From positions 25,890,586 to 25,954,585 of the forward strand of contig OX940871.1 of the NCBI GenBank assembly GCA_954871525.1: a stretch of DNA of 64,000 bases, in the 5' to 3' direction. The position numbers and the translations under genes were made by a program. This DNA comes from Parietaria judaica. Lineage: Eukaryota; Streptophyta; Magnoliopsida; Rosales; Urticaceae. The notes under the pieces were generated by a model. That model ran no database searches. It was not told the DNA's origin and saw only the letters and a list, made by a program, of their open reading frames with translations. Below are positions 1 through 11,700 of this stretch, one piece after another (position 1 is the first letter of the stretch; each line of letters opens with the position of its first letter).

Positions 1-593
1 GACCGACGTCGATATTCAATCCCCTAACTCCGGCGTAGATCAACTTGACAAAGTCGAACTGCAGCTCTGTGAAGTGCAAGTGCGGGTATAGGTTGCTCCC
101 AAAGAAGTACATCCACACTTTGGCTTTCCGATTAAGCTGACTTTTGACCAGCCTCGCCTCTCCGCCCCTCTCGTGCCATTGAGCTCCGGGCGTAGCAATT
201 GCCGCAACTATGGCGTCGTAGAACGCTTGATTCAACTCTTGGCCGTCCAAGTGGGTGTGCTCATTTTCCTCGTCCGTCAAATTGCGGGTTCCGAGGAACG
301 CATTGATGATTCGAGGATTGATCTCAAATCGAATACCCCGAACACTAACAACCCGATTCCTGACTCATCGGGAAGAGCTGCATAGAATTCGTGCATCAGG
401 ACACTCTTCGCCTGAAGCTTTGGTTGGAGTATGAAATTCTCCCAACCCCGCTCTATGATGCTCCTATTGAGATCTTCGGTGAGTTCTCCCATATCTGAGA
501 TCGGGAATTTGGCAAATCCCCGCTCTGGGCATATTTTTCGCTTTCTAATTTGTAGAAATATTTTCTCGGCTCCCGGATCCGCGAACCACTAAA
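1..593 (-). pseudogene. Degenerate plant transposon protein fragment
   Basis: Read on the minus strand, one frame runs from about 593 down to about 345 with residues such as KICPERGFAKFPIS, ERGWENF and SVLMHEFYAALPDES. A shifted frame then continues to the window edge with SVRGIRFEINPRIINAFLG and later KAKVWMYFFGSNLYPH. The order ERGF, W..F, EFYA, V.VRG..F.IN..I is what I know from the 'putative plant transposon protein' domain common in plant retroelement and CACTA-related ORFs. The frame change near 340-350 makes it a broken copy, and the low-coordinate (C-terminal) end is cut by the window. An in-frame stop near 594 limits the upstream end. Function as an active protein is unlikely. The family assignment rests on motif memory only. 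Confidence 0.55.
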
Positions 594-600
594 TAACCAC

Positions 601-1130
601 GTGCTCTTTTTTTTATGGGGTGCCATTTAAACCTATAAAAAAGATAACGTTACATATTAAATTATTAATTTCAAGAAAAAAAACTAATCAATATAACTAA
701 TTTCAATTCCCAACACCTAATTATTACAAAACTAATTTCAAAATCGAATTTCAATATGCAATTTCAAAACTAATCCAAATTTTTAAAACACAATTTCAAT
801 ACGCAAACCTAATTTTAAAACGCAATTACAATACCCAACACTAAATTTCAATTCGCAAAACCTAAATTCAATACCCAATTAATTTCAAAACCTAATTAAA
901 AAAGCTAATTTCAAATCCTAATTTCACTCACAAAACCAAAACCTAATTACAAAAGCTAATTTAATCTCACAAAACCAATACCTATTTTAAAACCTAATTG
1001 AAACTGACAAAACCAATACCTTAATTCCAAACGTAATTGAAACTCACAAAACCAATACCATGACCTAATCAACACCAATATTCAAGTATTGATTAAAAAA
1101 AATGCTATAAAACCGAAGCTTGATACTAAC
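601..1130. repeat. A-rich degenerate short repeats
   Basis: About 500 bases of low-complexity DNA built from loose variants of words like CTAATTTCAAAA and ACAAAACCAATACC. No open frame or RNA gene is visible. It probably belongs to the non-coding part of the transposon whose coding remnant lies at 1-593. Confidence 0.5.
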
Positions 1131-1138
1131 GTTGAGAG

Positions 1139-1380
1139 GTGCGGCGGATTACTTACCGGCGACGGCTGATGACGGCACTCGCGGCAAAACGACGGCAAGA
1201 AAGCGAGGGCGATGGGCTAGGTAAAGAGGCGAGGGCAACGGCGAGGGCGGGAGCGGGAACGACGGCGAGGTCGGGAGCGACAACGAGGGCGGGAGCGACG
1301 GCGAAGGCAAGGGCGAGAGGCACGGGTAAAGTTTTTGGGTGTCGAGGAGTTGAGAGGAACGCGGCGCAAATGAGAAAATG
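1139..1380. repeat. GA/GC-rich simple-sequence tract
   Basis: Purine- and GC-rich run made of GGCGAGGGC, GACGGC and GGGAGC words. It happens to be open as an 80-residue R/A/G/T-rich frame on the plus strand, but the composition is that of an expanded repeat and I do not call it a gene. Confidence 0.5.
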
Positions 1381-1389
1381 AGGAAGTTA

Positions 1390-2189
1390 AGGTTCGGCTA
1401 AATACGATACACGCCGCGGCTTGTTGTTAGTAATGCCACGGCGTGTAATGCCGTGGCGTTTTTCAAGACACGCCGCGGCATACAAAGGGTTTACTGCGGC
1501 TTTATGAACAATGGTTTCATGCTGTCGTTGTGTACCATCCATGCCACGGCGTGTAAAAGATAATTCCACGGCTTATCTCTCTAAAATCACGTGCCGTGGC
1601 GTTTTCAAGACACGCCGCGGCATACAAAGGGTTTACTGCGGATTTATGAACAACGGTTTCATTCTGTCGTTGTGTACCATCCATGCCACGGCGTGTAAAA
1701 TATAATGCCACGGCTTATCTCTCTAAAATCACGTCCCGTGGCGTTTTCAATTACACGCCGCGGCGTACTCTGCATGATATGAACAACGGTTTATGAGATT
1801 TCATCGTGTACCAATAATTCCGCGGCGTTTCATGTATAATGCCGGGGCTTATCTCTAAAAATTGATGTGCCATGGCGTATTTCAAGACATGCCGCGGCTT
1901 ACAGTGTGTGGTTTGAACAATGGTTTATAAGAGTGTCGTTGTGTACCAACCATGCCGCGGCATTTTATACCCGCCGCGGCTTAAAAACATCTCAATGACA
2001 CATTTTCAACAATGGAAAATATATCCGTGATGAATTTGAGAGTGTGCCGCGGCGTGTTTATGCGTGCCGCGGCTTAATTCGATTTTCAACCATGGAAAAA
2101 AAATTCCATGGTTGAAACTTGGATTTCGACCATGGATTAAAAAATCCATGGTTGAAACTCCGTGGTAGGATCAACAATTTGTACTAGTG
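1390..2189. mobile_element. CACTA-like end with 142-bp subterminal repeats
   Basis: Four related blocks carry GCCGCGGC / GCCACGGC words. The shared GACACGCCGCGGC-type segment sits near 1467, 1609, 1751 and 1876, so the first three are 142 bases apart and the fourth is shorter. After them comes a stretch alternating CCATGG and TTGAAA words, ending in GTACTAGTG at 2181-2189. Ends of the form CACTA...TAGTG with repetitive GC-rich subterminal blocks are typical of En/Spm (CACTA) elements. The opposite CACTA end was not found; it may lie outside the window or be eroded. Confidence 0.5.
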
Positions 2190-2199
2190 TATAATGCCT

Positions 2200-2515
2200 G
2201 ACTTATTTTATGTTATGTCCACATTATGTTACGATGTAGGTTATATGTTTGTGTTATATTATAGTTTATGAGTGTTTTCTAGGCTATAATTGTGTGTCAT
2301 GTTTATTAAATTGGTAAATTAGAAACTATATAAAAATTTGATTGAAATACTAAAAATATTTTCGGCATGCGATATATCCGTGAAATTATGCGATATTATC
2401 GGCAAGTGATATATCTTTTTCTTCAGATTTATCCATCGGCATGCCCGTCGGCAAGCGATACATCCGTAAATTGGAGAGTGCAAAACGATATCGATATCGA
2501 TATTTAGAACATTGG
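2200..2515 (-). repeat. CGATAT-rich dispersed repeat, copy 1
   Basis: This stretch, read on the minus strand, matches 56655-57010 and the start of 6641-6905. It opens with a TAAATATCGATATCG-type terminus, then words such as GGATATATC and GCCGA, then an AT-rich tail. No coding capacity is seen. It looks like one end of a DNA transposon family with divergent copies. Confidence 0.5.
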
Positions 2516-4780
2516 TTAGTAGTAGTACTCAATAGTCAGTACTGAATACTAAATAACAATATATAATGATATAGAAAAGAAAGAATGGCCCACCAAACTT
2601 CATTTGACTTTAAATAAATAATCGTATATATGAAGGTTCAAAATGCCGTTCATGCCGATAAATCGATTGCCGTTTTTAAAGATTATCGTTAAAAAACTAA
2701 TAAACCTGTAGCTTATCATTATCGACACTTATCGAGGATTATCGATGAAAAACCACTAAAATAGTTGTAATAATATATTTAATAAGTTTATATATGTAAA
2801 TAAAATATAGTCTTAGTCGCACATATATAAATATGCAAATAAAATCATATCATAGAGTCAAATAAATGTAAATAAAATCATGTCATTGAATGTACTTTTG
2901 CCAAAAATGGTTGAAAGGTGCAAAAGTATTTTTGTCTTTTTATAATAAATAACTATATTGCTAATGGAAATTTTTTTTCTCTCATAAACTAGGGTGACAA
3001 CAACTATCCACAAAAGGGCTTGGGTCCGCCCCCTGTTTATTAATATTTGTACATAAATATTTGCATTCATATTAAAACTCAATCCTATGTGGAATATAAC
3101 TATGTTATCAACGATAACTTGAAATTTTATCTATTTTTTTATCGATAATAACAACCGATTTATTGGTCAAACGATAACCCGACTCAGGCTCTTGATGGAG
3201 ATAGAAAGATGATCCTTCAAATTTATTCAACGTATCAATTACTTACTGCGACAATCATTGATATAATATTCAGAAGAAAAAAAAAGTATTTATGTTATGT
3301 TTTTTGAATCATTATTGTGTTCATTTCTTGTAAAATATTCCATGTCGTTAAACGTTAATATAAAAACGAGTGTCTTGTAAAAATAGAGTATACTGTATAT
3401 ATATACATAGAATTTTGTAATTACCCGAGTGACCAAAATCTAATTGTGTTTGTCGTTCTTTACATATTTGTTATATCATTAATTGTCATTGTTTATCTTA
3501 ATTAATTAACTTTATGGTCTTGAATACTTATACATGTCAGCACATTATACATGCTATATATTATAATTATTTAGTGGGGATGGCAAAATTTAAGCCACGA
3601 GTTTCGTCAGTGCCTTTTCTTTTATTTTCCCATTTTTTATTTTATTTTTAATATTAAATGTTATAGGGAATATATTGTTTGGTGTGTGTAGGGACTTAAG
3701 CTTTACACGTAACTCCACGTGATTGGCTGTCTTTCCTTTGAATTAGTAATGATGGTTCTTCATTCATACATATCATCTATAACACAGACCCCAACACAAC
3801 AAAGATTTCGCTTTTGCAAAACTTTATTATTAATATGATCTCTTGCATTAATTAATTAATTAATTAATTAATTGTTTACTTTCGAGCTAATACTGCCTGC
3901 GACTAACCCACTTTCAGCTATTCAAGATTAATCATAAATTCCAAGGGTTAATAGTGCCATGTGTGGTAATTAATCATAAGTTTAATGAAACTTTATTTTC
4001 ATTCTACTTAGTCATAAATGTTATGTTAGGATTTTGACCAAAATTTCAAAATATATTCAGAAGAACGAAATCGAAATCGCAGATAACAAATTGTGACACA
4101 GAAAATCATAGTGATTCGTCAGTTGAGAGGTACGTTAACTTGATGGAATTCTCTAATGTTATAACCATGTTCTCGCTCTTTCATTCTTTTGCCGCTTGAC
4201 TCCGTTTCAGATCTTCATAGCGGTTGATTAAATGAAGCAACAATCTTGCGTTGAGAGAGTTTGAGAAGATGAGATATTTATAAACGAGATATATGTGTGA
4301 GAAAATGCGGTGAATGATTTATGGTGTTTATATAGGGTTGATAGTAAGTAAGATATCATTGTTAAAATTTACATTTAATTTTTATGTAAAAAAAAAAATC
4401 GTACAAATATTTTGGCCTATAAAGAGCCGATAGTATATTATGAAATAATAAATTTTTAAAATTTAGAAATATAATTCTGGTTTATGACAAGAAGAAGAAA
4501 ACGAAAATTGGAGTTCTCATTTTATTTTTATTATTTTATAATATGTCAGATTTTCACATTATAAAAGTATAATTATGGCAAATGGATTGAATTCAAATAG
4601 TCAAAATCATCGTGATGGAATATCTTCCATCTAATCAGGTCGTTAATAATTTCCCGTGGAATTAGCTCATTACATATCTAGGACAATAATGTACATCTCA
4701 AGCCCTTAATTAAATATAATATTTTTATCATAGAAATATAAAAATGATTAAATGGCATAGATATAATATTATTAATGACA
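2516..4780. other. AT-rich intergenic DNA
   Basis: No gene recognised. It contains degenerate ATCGATAA / CGATAAC words (about 2640-2760 and 3100-3180) resembling another dispersed repeat that recurs near 17.77-17.89 kb, a (TTAA)n run at 3847-3873, and a block at about 4080-4340 with TATA-like words that could be an eroded LTR. I could not find ends for it. Confidence 0.4.
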
Positions 4781-4785
4781 TAGGT

Positions 4786-5363
4786 TGTTAGTTCCAATTA
4801 ATGGATCTGCAACCAAAGAACACGAAGAACAAAGGAAGAAGAAAGCAAGAAGAACTTTGGGAGAAAAAACTTCTTTGATTAATCGAATGCAATAATAATG
4901 GAGTTATAAAAATTGACCACTAACACTAGTATTTATAGGAGAAACTAGAAAGCTAAACTCTAACTAAACTTCCTAAAATAACTCAATCAAATCTTTACAA
5001 TTTACACGTTTCCTAATTAGAATGGGAAACCAAATCGTATCAAATCTCCAAACTTGCTCCTCAAGTTTGGCTTCTGGTCGTATGTTCCTAGCAAGCCTGC
5101 TAGGCTCTCTTTCTGCTCGTGGAACTCCTGCTAGGAGTTCTTCTGGTAGGGGCATCTCTAGTAGGAGCATTCCTGGTCGGGTCCTTTCCTGCTAGGAGGA
5201 TTCTCTGGTTGGACCCATCTCTGGTGGGAAGTTCTCTGGTGGGAGAACTTCTGCTAGGAAGATCTCTGCTCGGGCTCTTCTCTGCCCAGACAAACTCTGG
5301 TGGGGAAATCCCTGGTGGAGGAATCTCTGCTAGGAGTTGAGCCAAGTCAGGCTTAAACTGACA
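4786..5363 (-). mobile_element. Solo LTR with 5-bp TSD (TAGGT)
   Basis: The block begins TGTTAGTT and ends AACTGACA, inverted ends with one mismatch. It is flanked on both sides by TAGGT (4781-4785 and 5364-5368). Read on the minus strand there is a TATA-box sequence, CCTATAAATACT, near 4928-4939, so the LTR is oriented minus. The minus-strand 5' part (5100-5340) is a ladder of imperfect repeats of about 20 bases around CTGCTAGGAG / CTGGTGGGAG. These keep both strands open (81 and 73 codons), but I do not call either a gene. No internal retrotransposon sequence adjoins it, so it is a recombined solo LTR. Confidence 0.75.
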
Positions 5364-5371
5364 TAGGTCAA

Positions 5372-5375
<4 letters not shown>

Positions 5376-5414
<39 letters not shown>
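5376..5414. repeat. (TA)n microsatellite
   Basis: Uninterrupted TA dinucleotide run just beyond the solo LTR target duplication. Similar TA runs occur at about 6200-6230, 6499-6545, 6611-6642 and 23191-23229. Confidence 0.9.
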
Positions 5415-5417
<3 letters not shown>

Positions 5418-6197
5418 AATTAGCACAAGAACGACTCATATATCGTCCCTCCAAACCCCACTTATAACAACCGAATTCCAAATAAAAAAAGAATCCCACT
5501 TTCTTTATCATACATGTTTTATGTTTAGTCTCTTTTTTTTCTGCATGGACAAAAGTTCTTGCGTTTTATTATTCACACTGGATGTACCAACTTAAATACA
5601 TTCTACAAATATATTTAATAGAACGTGGTTTGTGAAAAATAATAAAATGTGGTTTTCAAAATAAGATGTGACATTGTAACGTGTAACATAATGACATATA
5701 TTCCATTACAATTACAATGATTCTCTATGAGTTTTTATCAATTGATACTAGTTCATTATAATCTCATATCAATAAAGCTGAATATATCGATCTTTCTCCA
5801 TATACATATATAAAGTATTATTTAACTATTTATCTCCATATTATTACGTATTTATCTTTACAATATATACAAATACGATAGTTAAATAATTTGCTATTTT
5901 ATCCCTAATAATATTTTTATTATAACATTAATGATGACACGTTAGATTATCATTTCAAAAATAATATCTCAAAGTCTTAGGTATATATCTTATACTTATT
6001 TTCTTAATTATATTTTGAGTAAATGATTTATTTTTTAAAATTGTTGAATAATTAATCATCATATTGATAAGTTAATATTCAAATAGTTTAATGATGTATT
6101 TGTTTAATAAGTTTTTCATTGGGTATGGAATAGTTTGATGATGTATTTTTAAAAAAAATTAGTAATGGAGATTTAATAAAATGTGTGAGGTTTATTT

Positions 6198-6232
<35 letters not shown>

Positions 6233-6495
6233 GACAGATAGTTTTTTAACTTTTTTGGTTAATTATATAGATTTAGCATTTGAGAATAGTAAACTATGAA
6301 GAAAAAAACATATGTTTATGAGTTAAGCTCTACCTTTTATCTAGTACACAACAATGCAAGTTTCATAATATATTGAGTAGTTTTTAATTTTAACTATGCT
6401 ACTATGAATATACTAATATAATAAATATAACAGGCTTTGAATCTCGGATTAGGTTGGGGGCCGGTTGATCCCTCTCAGCCTTACATAAATTCGCC

Positions 6496-6546
<51 letters not shown>

Positions 6547-6609
6547 CCCTTAAACTCGACATTTGTATAAAAAATTTATAAACAAAAGATATAATAAGGC
6601 TCTCCTAAT

Positions 6610-6640
<31 letters not shown>
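5415..6640. other. AT-rich intergenic DNA with TA runs
   Basis: No gene or RNA recognised. It is very AT-rich with three long TA runs. A short less AT-rich piece at about 6430-6495 (GGGGGCCGGTTGATCC region) looks like a fragment of a repeat but has no visible ends. Confidence 0.4.
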
Positions 6641-6644
<4 letters not shown>

Positions 6645-8476
6645 GGTTTTAAATATCGATATCGTTTTGCAATCTCCATTTTACGGATATATCATTTGCC
6701 GATGGATAAATTCGAATAAAAAGATATATCGCTTACCGAGAATATCGCATTATTTTACGGATATATCGCTTGCCGATCGAAATATCGACGGATATTTCGG
6801 AAAATATTTTAAGTCTTTCAATCATATATTTATATATATGATAGATAGTTTCTAAATTACCTATTAAATAAATAAAATACATTCATAAATCATAATATTA
6901 TGAAAACACGTAATATTATGTAACTGCCCGAGGACGCCTCTGCAAACATCTTTTTCCTCTGGTATTGCATCAGGGCATGATTTGGTGTTCTTACGAGGAT
7001 CGTTACCGGCAATTTGGTGCTTCATCCTCGTTATTCCACCGCCTCTAATGACGAGCCCGCAGTAATATTGCATTGGAAACTATTACCGATCTGAACAATG
7101 TTCTCTTGCGGGATCTGGAGCCATCTTTGATTTCCTACAATCAAACACAAAGAAAGAATACTTACTTACTACTTAGTAACTAATCCGCATTCAATAATAT
7201 ACACCTTAACTAAAACTAATCAACCAATCAACAAAATTTAGTCACTAATAAACTAATCAACAAGTCATATTCAACTTATTCTATGAATGAAAGCTCAAGA
7301 ACACTAACATCACATATTTAAAAATTTAGAAATCGTAAGAAATGCCCATTATGTGTGAAAGGTTTAGGAAAAATGCACATGCGTGAGAGTAAAAAATACA
7401 CATAGTGGGCATTTTTCTTAAACCTTTGACACAAAATGGCATTTTTTAAAAGGGATAATAGCGGCATAAGTCCTCAACCTTAGGTTATCTGGGGCGGCAT
7501 AACCCCAACCTCATTTAATAGCGGTATAAATACCAGAACTTGAATTTCCGTCCATATTTAACTAGCTTCAGTTAGTTTGGCAGATTCGTGTCCACGTGGC
7601 TGTCACATAATCGACAAGTCGCCCAACATTCCTCTCTCCGCCATATCAGTGCGTCATCAAACATTTGCAAAATATTTGGCCTGGGTAGGATTCGAACCTT
7701 GCCCTCCCCTGTGCTGACATGGCGGAGAGAGGAATGTTGGGTGACTTGTCGCTTATGTGGCAGCCACATGGACACAAATCTGCCAAACTAACGGAAGCTA
7801 GTTAAATATGGACAGAAATTCAACTTCTGGTATTTATACCGCTATTAAATGGGGTTGGGGTTATGCCGCCCCAGTTGACTTAAGGTTGAGGACTTATGCC
7901 GCTATTATCTCTTTTTAAAATAACCCTTAAAAATTCATCATATTCATTATTCATCATCAAGTTTAACATACAAGTTGAAAATTTAACAAACCCTCAACCT
8001 AAAATGTAAATCTCGAGCATACCTTGCGAATTTTCCCTAAAAATATTTCACAAACTCTAAAAGTATTGATTTTCCCTAATCAGCAAGCAAATTCGCAACT
8101 AGCCAAAATAAAATGAAATATGTGGGATTTCCATGGACATACCTTGCGATTTTCACCCAAAAAAAAATACGAAATATGTGAAGATTTGGGCTGCAGCTTG
8201 CGAAATTCGAAGGAAATAAGAGGAGTGCCGAATGGGTCTCGTGAAATGAGAAAAATGAGAAAATGATTCTAAAGCTAGATTTTTTTTTCGATTTTCAAGC
8301 CTCATATCGTCATTTTTAGCCTCAAACGGCAAACGACATTAATCTTGGAATTGAACGGCTAATCTCGATAAATCCAAAAACGACAGCAATTTATTTGGAA
8401 TATCATACCGCATATATGATTTTAGCGGCCTGTCATGGAAATATCGCCGATATGCCCCGATATTTAAAACCATGAT
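6641..8476. mobile_element. CGATAT-rich repeat element, complete-looking copy
   Basis: The left end reads ATGGTTTTAAATATCG (about 6642) and the right end is the inverse, CGATATTTAAAACCAT (to about 8473). Both ends are followed inward by GATAT, GCCGA and TATATC words. The 1.8-kb interior carries no long ORF and is interrupted by the foldback element at 7452-7911. Related ends recur at 2.2-2.5, 54.9-55.1, 56.7-57.0 and 57.66-57.78 kb. I could not see a convincing target duplication because the left flank is a TA run. Probably a non-autonomous DNA transposon; superfamily not established. Confidence 0.55.
7452..7911. mobile_element. Foldback MULE-type MITE, 9-bp TSD
   Basis: A 460-bp element whose two halves are long inverted repeats: it starts GGGATAATAGCGGCATAAG and ends with the inverse of GAGATAATAGCGGCATAAG. 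The arms extend roughly 200 bases each. It is flanked by TTTTTAAAA at 7443-7451 and 7912-7920. A perfect 9-bp duplication with long inverted repeats is the usual signature of Mutator-like elements. The 67-codon frames on both strands here are mirror images of the palindrome, not genes. It lies inside the repeat element 6641-8476. Confidence 0.8.
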
Positions 8477-8479
8477 AAA

Positions 8480-8768
8480 TAAGGCTCATTATGTGTGTAT
8501 CTAAAGGCTCTCATCTACCCTCAAAACCCTTAAATCAACAAAAGATTTGGCAACACCTAAACCGTACTATTCAATATAAGCTCTCCGCTCCCTACAACTC
8601 TTTATACATCACAATTCTCTCTCTCTCTCAACACAATAAAACCTACTTTCTCTTCACTCTTTTTCCTCCTCCCATCCCTAACCACCAATCTTATAAATTC
8701 CATACATCAAACATATTCACTTTAATCCTTCTTTTGAATCTCTTTAATTTACTTGTAGATCACAAAAG
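8480..8768 (+). promoter_or_regulatory. Dof gene promoter / 5'UTR region
   Basis: Immediately upstream of the Dof start codon is a pyrimidine-rich stretch (a CTCTCTCTCT run near 8610-8630, then TCTTCACTCTTTTTCCTCC), typical of plant 5' leaders. The transcription start is not fixed; AT-rich words near 8570-8610 could serve as a TATA element. The repeat element 6641-8476 ends only about 290 bases before the start codon, so it sits within the proximal promoter. Confidence 0.4.
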
Positions 8769-9749
8769 ATGATCCAAGAACTGTTGGGAACAACAAACTC
8801 AAGCCTCATAGGATCAGAAAGGAAGATGTTCTCCAACAACAACAACTCTCAAGGAGCTATCCAACCCACCTCAGTGCCTCACCACTCCATATCTCCTTCC
8901 CCGTCCTCCGGAACAGTCAACTCAGCCGTCAATTCCCCGGCGCCGGAGAATCTGCGATGCCCGCGCTGCGACTCGGCCAACACCAAGTTCTGCTACTACA
9001 ACAACTACAACTTGACCCAGCCCCGCCACTTCTGCAAGACCTGCCGCCGCTACTGGACAAAAGGCGGTGCGCTCCGCAACGTCCCCATCGGCGGCGGCTG
9101 CCGGAAGAGCAAGAGCCCGGTAACGCTTACGCCATCTTCTTCTTCTTCCACTTCGTCGGCCGTGAAGTCCATCGCCACAAAGATGAAGACGATGGAGACG
9201 TCGGGTCTGACCGGGTTCGACTTCAACGACGTCCATTTTCCGGCGAGCCCCGTCCTCTGGGGCTCGCCGCAGAATTCTCACCTGCTCGCATTGCTCCGGT
9301 CAGCTCAGAATTACCAGCAAAGCCCTAGCCCAAACCCTAACCTCAACCCTAGCCTTAACCCTAGTTTCCTCGGTCGGAGCCTGGGGCTGGATCCGGTGGG
9401 GCAGGGTCCACCATTAGGATTGTGCAGCTCCTACTGTAGATCATCTTCACCACTCGCTAACCAAAACCAACAGAGTGGCTTCACACTTGTGGATCATCAG
9501 AGCAACGGAAACGCAGGGATTCAAGAGCTTTGTCAGAGGCTAAAATCGTCATCGGGGAATTTCAACAATGATCAGACGGCTGTTTTTCTCTCTCAAAACC
9601 ACGTGGGCTCATCTCCGTCGTCCGGTATCGAGTCAGCGCCAGTCACCGGAGGAGGTGGAGAACAGCTAGGGTTTTGGAGTAACAACAACTCGGCTTTTTC
9701 GTGGTCGGATCTTCCTGCAACTACAACTACTAATGGTGCATATCCTTGA
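8769..9749 (+). CDS. Dof-type zinc-finger transcription factor
   Basis: Single-exon 326-residue protein. The Dof domain lies at about residues 62-114, with a C2C2 finger Cys64-x2-Cys67-x21-Cys89-x2-Cys92 and the family signatures [17 protein letters not shown] and [14 protein letters not shown]. Dof factors are plant-specific nuclear regulators that bind AAAG core sites. Outside the domain the protein is low complexity: N-rich (22-27), S/P-rich (36-60), S-rich (121-132), an N-P repeat (about 185-198), and a C-terminal part with [16 protein letters not shown], the W-containing type of segment often found at Dof C-termini. The start is the first ATG of the frame; Met20 is a possible alternative. 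I do not assign a subgroup or symbol. Confidence 0.95.
   Translation: MIQELLGTTNSSLIGSERKMFSNNNNSQGAIQPTSVPHHSISPSPSSGTVNSAVNSPAPENLRCPRCDSANTKFCYYNNYNLTQPRHFCKTCRRYWTKGGALRNVPIGGGCRKSKSPVTLTPSSSSSTSSAVKSIATKMKTMETSGLTGFDFNDVHFPASPVLWGSPQNSHLLALLRSAQNYQQSPSPNPNLNPSLNPSFLGRSLGLDPVGQGPPLGLCSSYCRSSSPLANQNQQSGFTLVDHQSNGNAGIQELCQRLKSSSGNFNNDQTAVFLSQNHVGSSPSSGIESAPVTGGGGEQLGFWSNNNSAFSWSDLPATTTTNGAYP
9323..9366 (+). repeat. Telomere-like CCCTAA words inside the Dof ORF
   Basis: Within the coding sequence the words CCCTAGCC, AACCCTAACC, AACCCTAGCC and AACCCTAG follow one another. They are read as a [11 protein letters not shown] repeat and contain plant telobox-like AAACCCTA cores. This is a coding microrepeat, not a telomere. 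Confidence 0.7.
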
Positions 9750-11662
9750 GAATATTTCACTCCATTATACTTATATTATATATTAATTAGGTTATAATTT
9801 ATGTAATATTTGGTGTTTTGGATATGGGCTCTTGTGATTTTCTTTGGGTGTTTTAGTGTGTTTTGAGTTGTGTTAATTATTTAGAATTATAAGGTGGTGG
9901 TGTATCAATTGAGGACTAAGGAGATAATCAATTAAATTTCAAAATTTCAGCTCTTCACTTTATATTTTTTAATTCCCATACTAATTAATTACATTGTGTG
10001 ATCTATATATTATGAAGTATGAACTATGAATATGGATATCATATCTTCAAAATTTATGTTTATACATGCTATCTTGTCTATTGAAAAGCATAAGAAGATA
10101 AATCATTATTTTCGCTAACTAATCAGTAATATATGGTTTACCATAATTTTTTATTTACCATAAATCTAGGGTAATAATCCCATCATTAGTTGTGAAGTAT
10201 AATTTATGCTTATAATTATTTAGTAATAATCCATGGTTTTCGAATACACTAGAGTACAATCAATCTTTATCTTTTACTTTGCAGCAAAAAAAATTAGAAT
10301 TTGAATTTCTGACTCAACTATATTGAAACTCAACATGGGAAGGTAAAATTCTTGATATTAGTAGTACACAACATTTTATTTTGTTATCCTTGTATGTATG
10401 CAAAATGGCGGAGTCACTTAGTCTCACCGATGCACCAGTTAGTACACGTGTTTCACCTCCAATTATCGATAACTGGTATTTTCTTATTTGCTTCGGTTTT
10501 TTTTTTAATAATAATGAATGCTTAAATTAGTAGAGGCAGCCACGCCACGTAGTGCGGTGCCGCTGGCCCTCGCATACCATGGTAGGCACTTGTCGTGGAT
10601 GGCAATCGCCTGCGCCGTTGGCCTTCTCTAGCTCAAAGTGTTTCACCTTAATCAAAACTTCGACCGAAGGTCCACTAGCTAGCGTATATGCGTATCTAGA
10701 GGCGGAACTAATTAAAGTATAAAGCGGTCTACAGTCTTCTCTGATTTTTTTTTTTTTAAATATTTTTGTTCTTTCAAATTTTAGTATGTGATAATTTTCA
10801 GTTTTTATATATATCTATGTAAAATCACATTTCTATATATATTATGTATTAGTTTAACATTATTGATAAGTATAATTAGGTAAAGTGGCGACATGGTGTA
10901 GAGATTCCGTTGGGTTGTTTTATCACGAAAAAGAGAGAGCAGTGTAATAACATGACATTGGGGTTTGAAAAGAATTTCCTTAATTAAACAGAAAATTCGA
11001 TTCTTAAAGAATCGGCACAGCTAGTCAGAGGATTCCTTTTCCTTGTAGCTTTATAACGCTTTAACTGTCTCGATGTCTAGGAAATCAGCTTTGACACTTT
11101 GTTGTATACAAACAATAAAAATTCCTGTCGTATCTTCCTTTGATTTCTTTCAATATTCAATTCATTGGATTGCTTCTACTTAACTATAATATCTTATAGT
11201 ATTTAAACTTTTAATTAACTATGAAACATCACCCTTTTGCAACAATTGGACCAAGTATGAAAGAAGATATGTTTCATGTGACTCGTTGATTGATGCATAT
11301 ATATCATATACTCATTATTCTAAACTCTTGTGGAAATCTCCTCAACTACATTTATATTGCCAATTATGTTCATGTGCTTATGATCTTTATGGTGATACAT
11401 ATATATCTAATATCTACATCAACACTTAAACATAATTTCTTGATTTTTTTCAAAGTGCATGTATCTATAGCATTTAAAATTAATATACATATATATATAT
11501 ATGCATAGTTTAACAGTAAAAATGCATTCTTTCACTTGAAATGTAGCAAAACACTTTTAAATGTCACGTGGTATGCTGGCGTGTGACGTGGCTTACCATA
11601 TGGCATTCAAACTGGAATTTAACAAAGAAAAAGTAGACGGAGCAACAAAAGCGGAACGTTAG

Positions 11663-11700
<38 letters not shown>

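Noticed and set aside
7588..7791. Two mirror-image 67-residue proteins on both strands
   Set aside because: They come from the palindromic arms of the foldback element 7452-7911.
8922..9328. Long frames overlapping the Dof gene in other frames (8922-9281 minus and 8957-9328 plus)
   Set aside because: They follow the GC-rich Dof coding sequence out of frame and lack family features; the Dof frame has the C2C2 domain.
9323..9366. Interstitial telomere
   Set aside because: Only about 45 bases, degenerate, and inside an intact coding frame.
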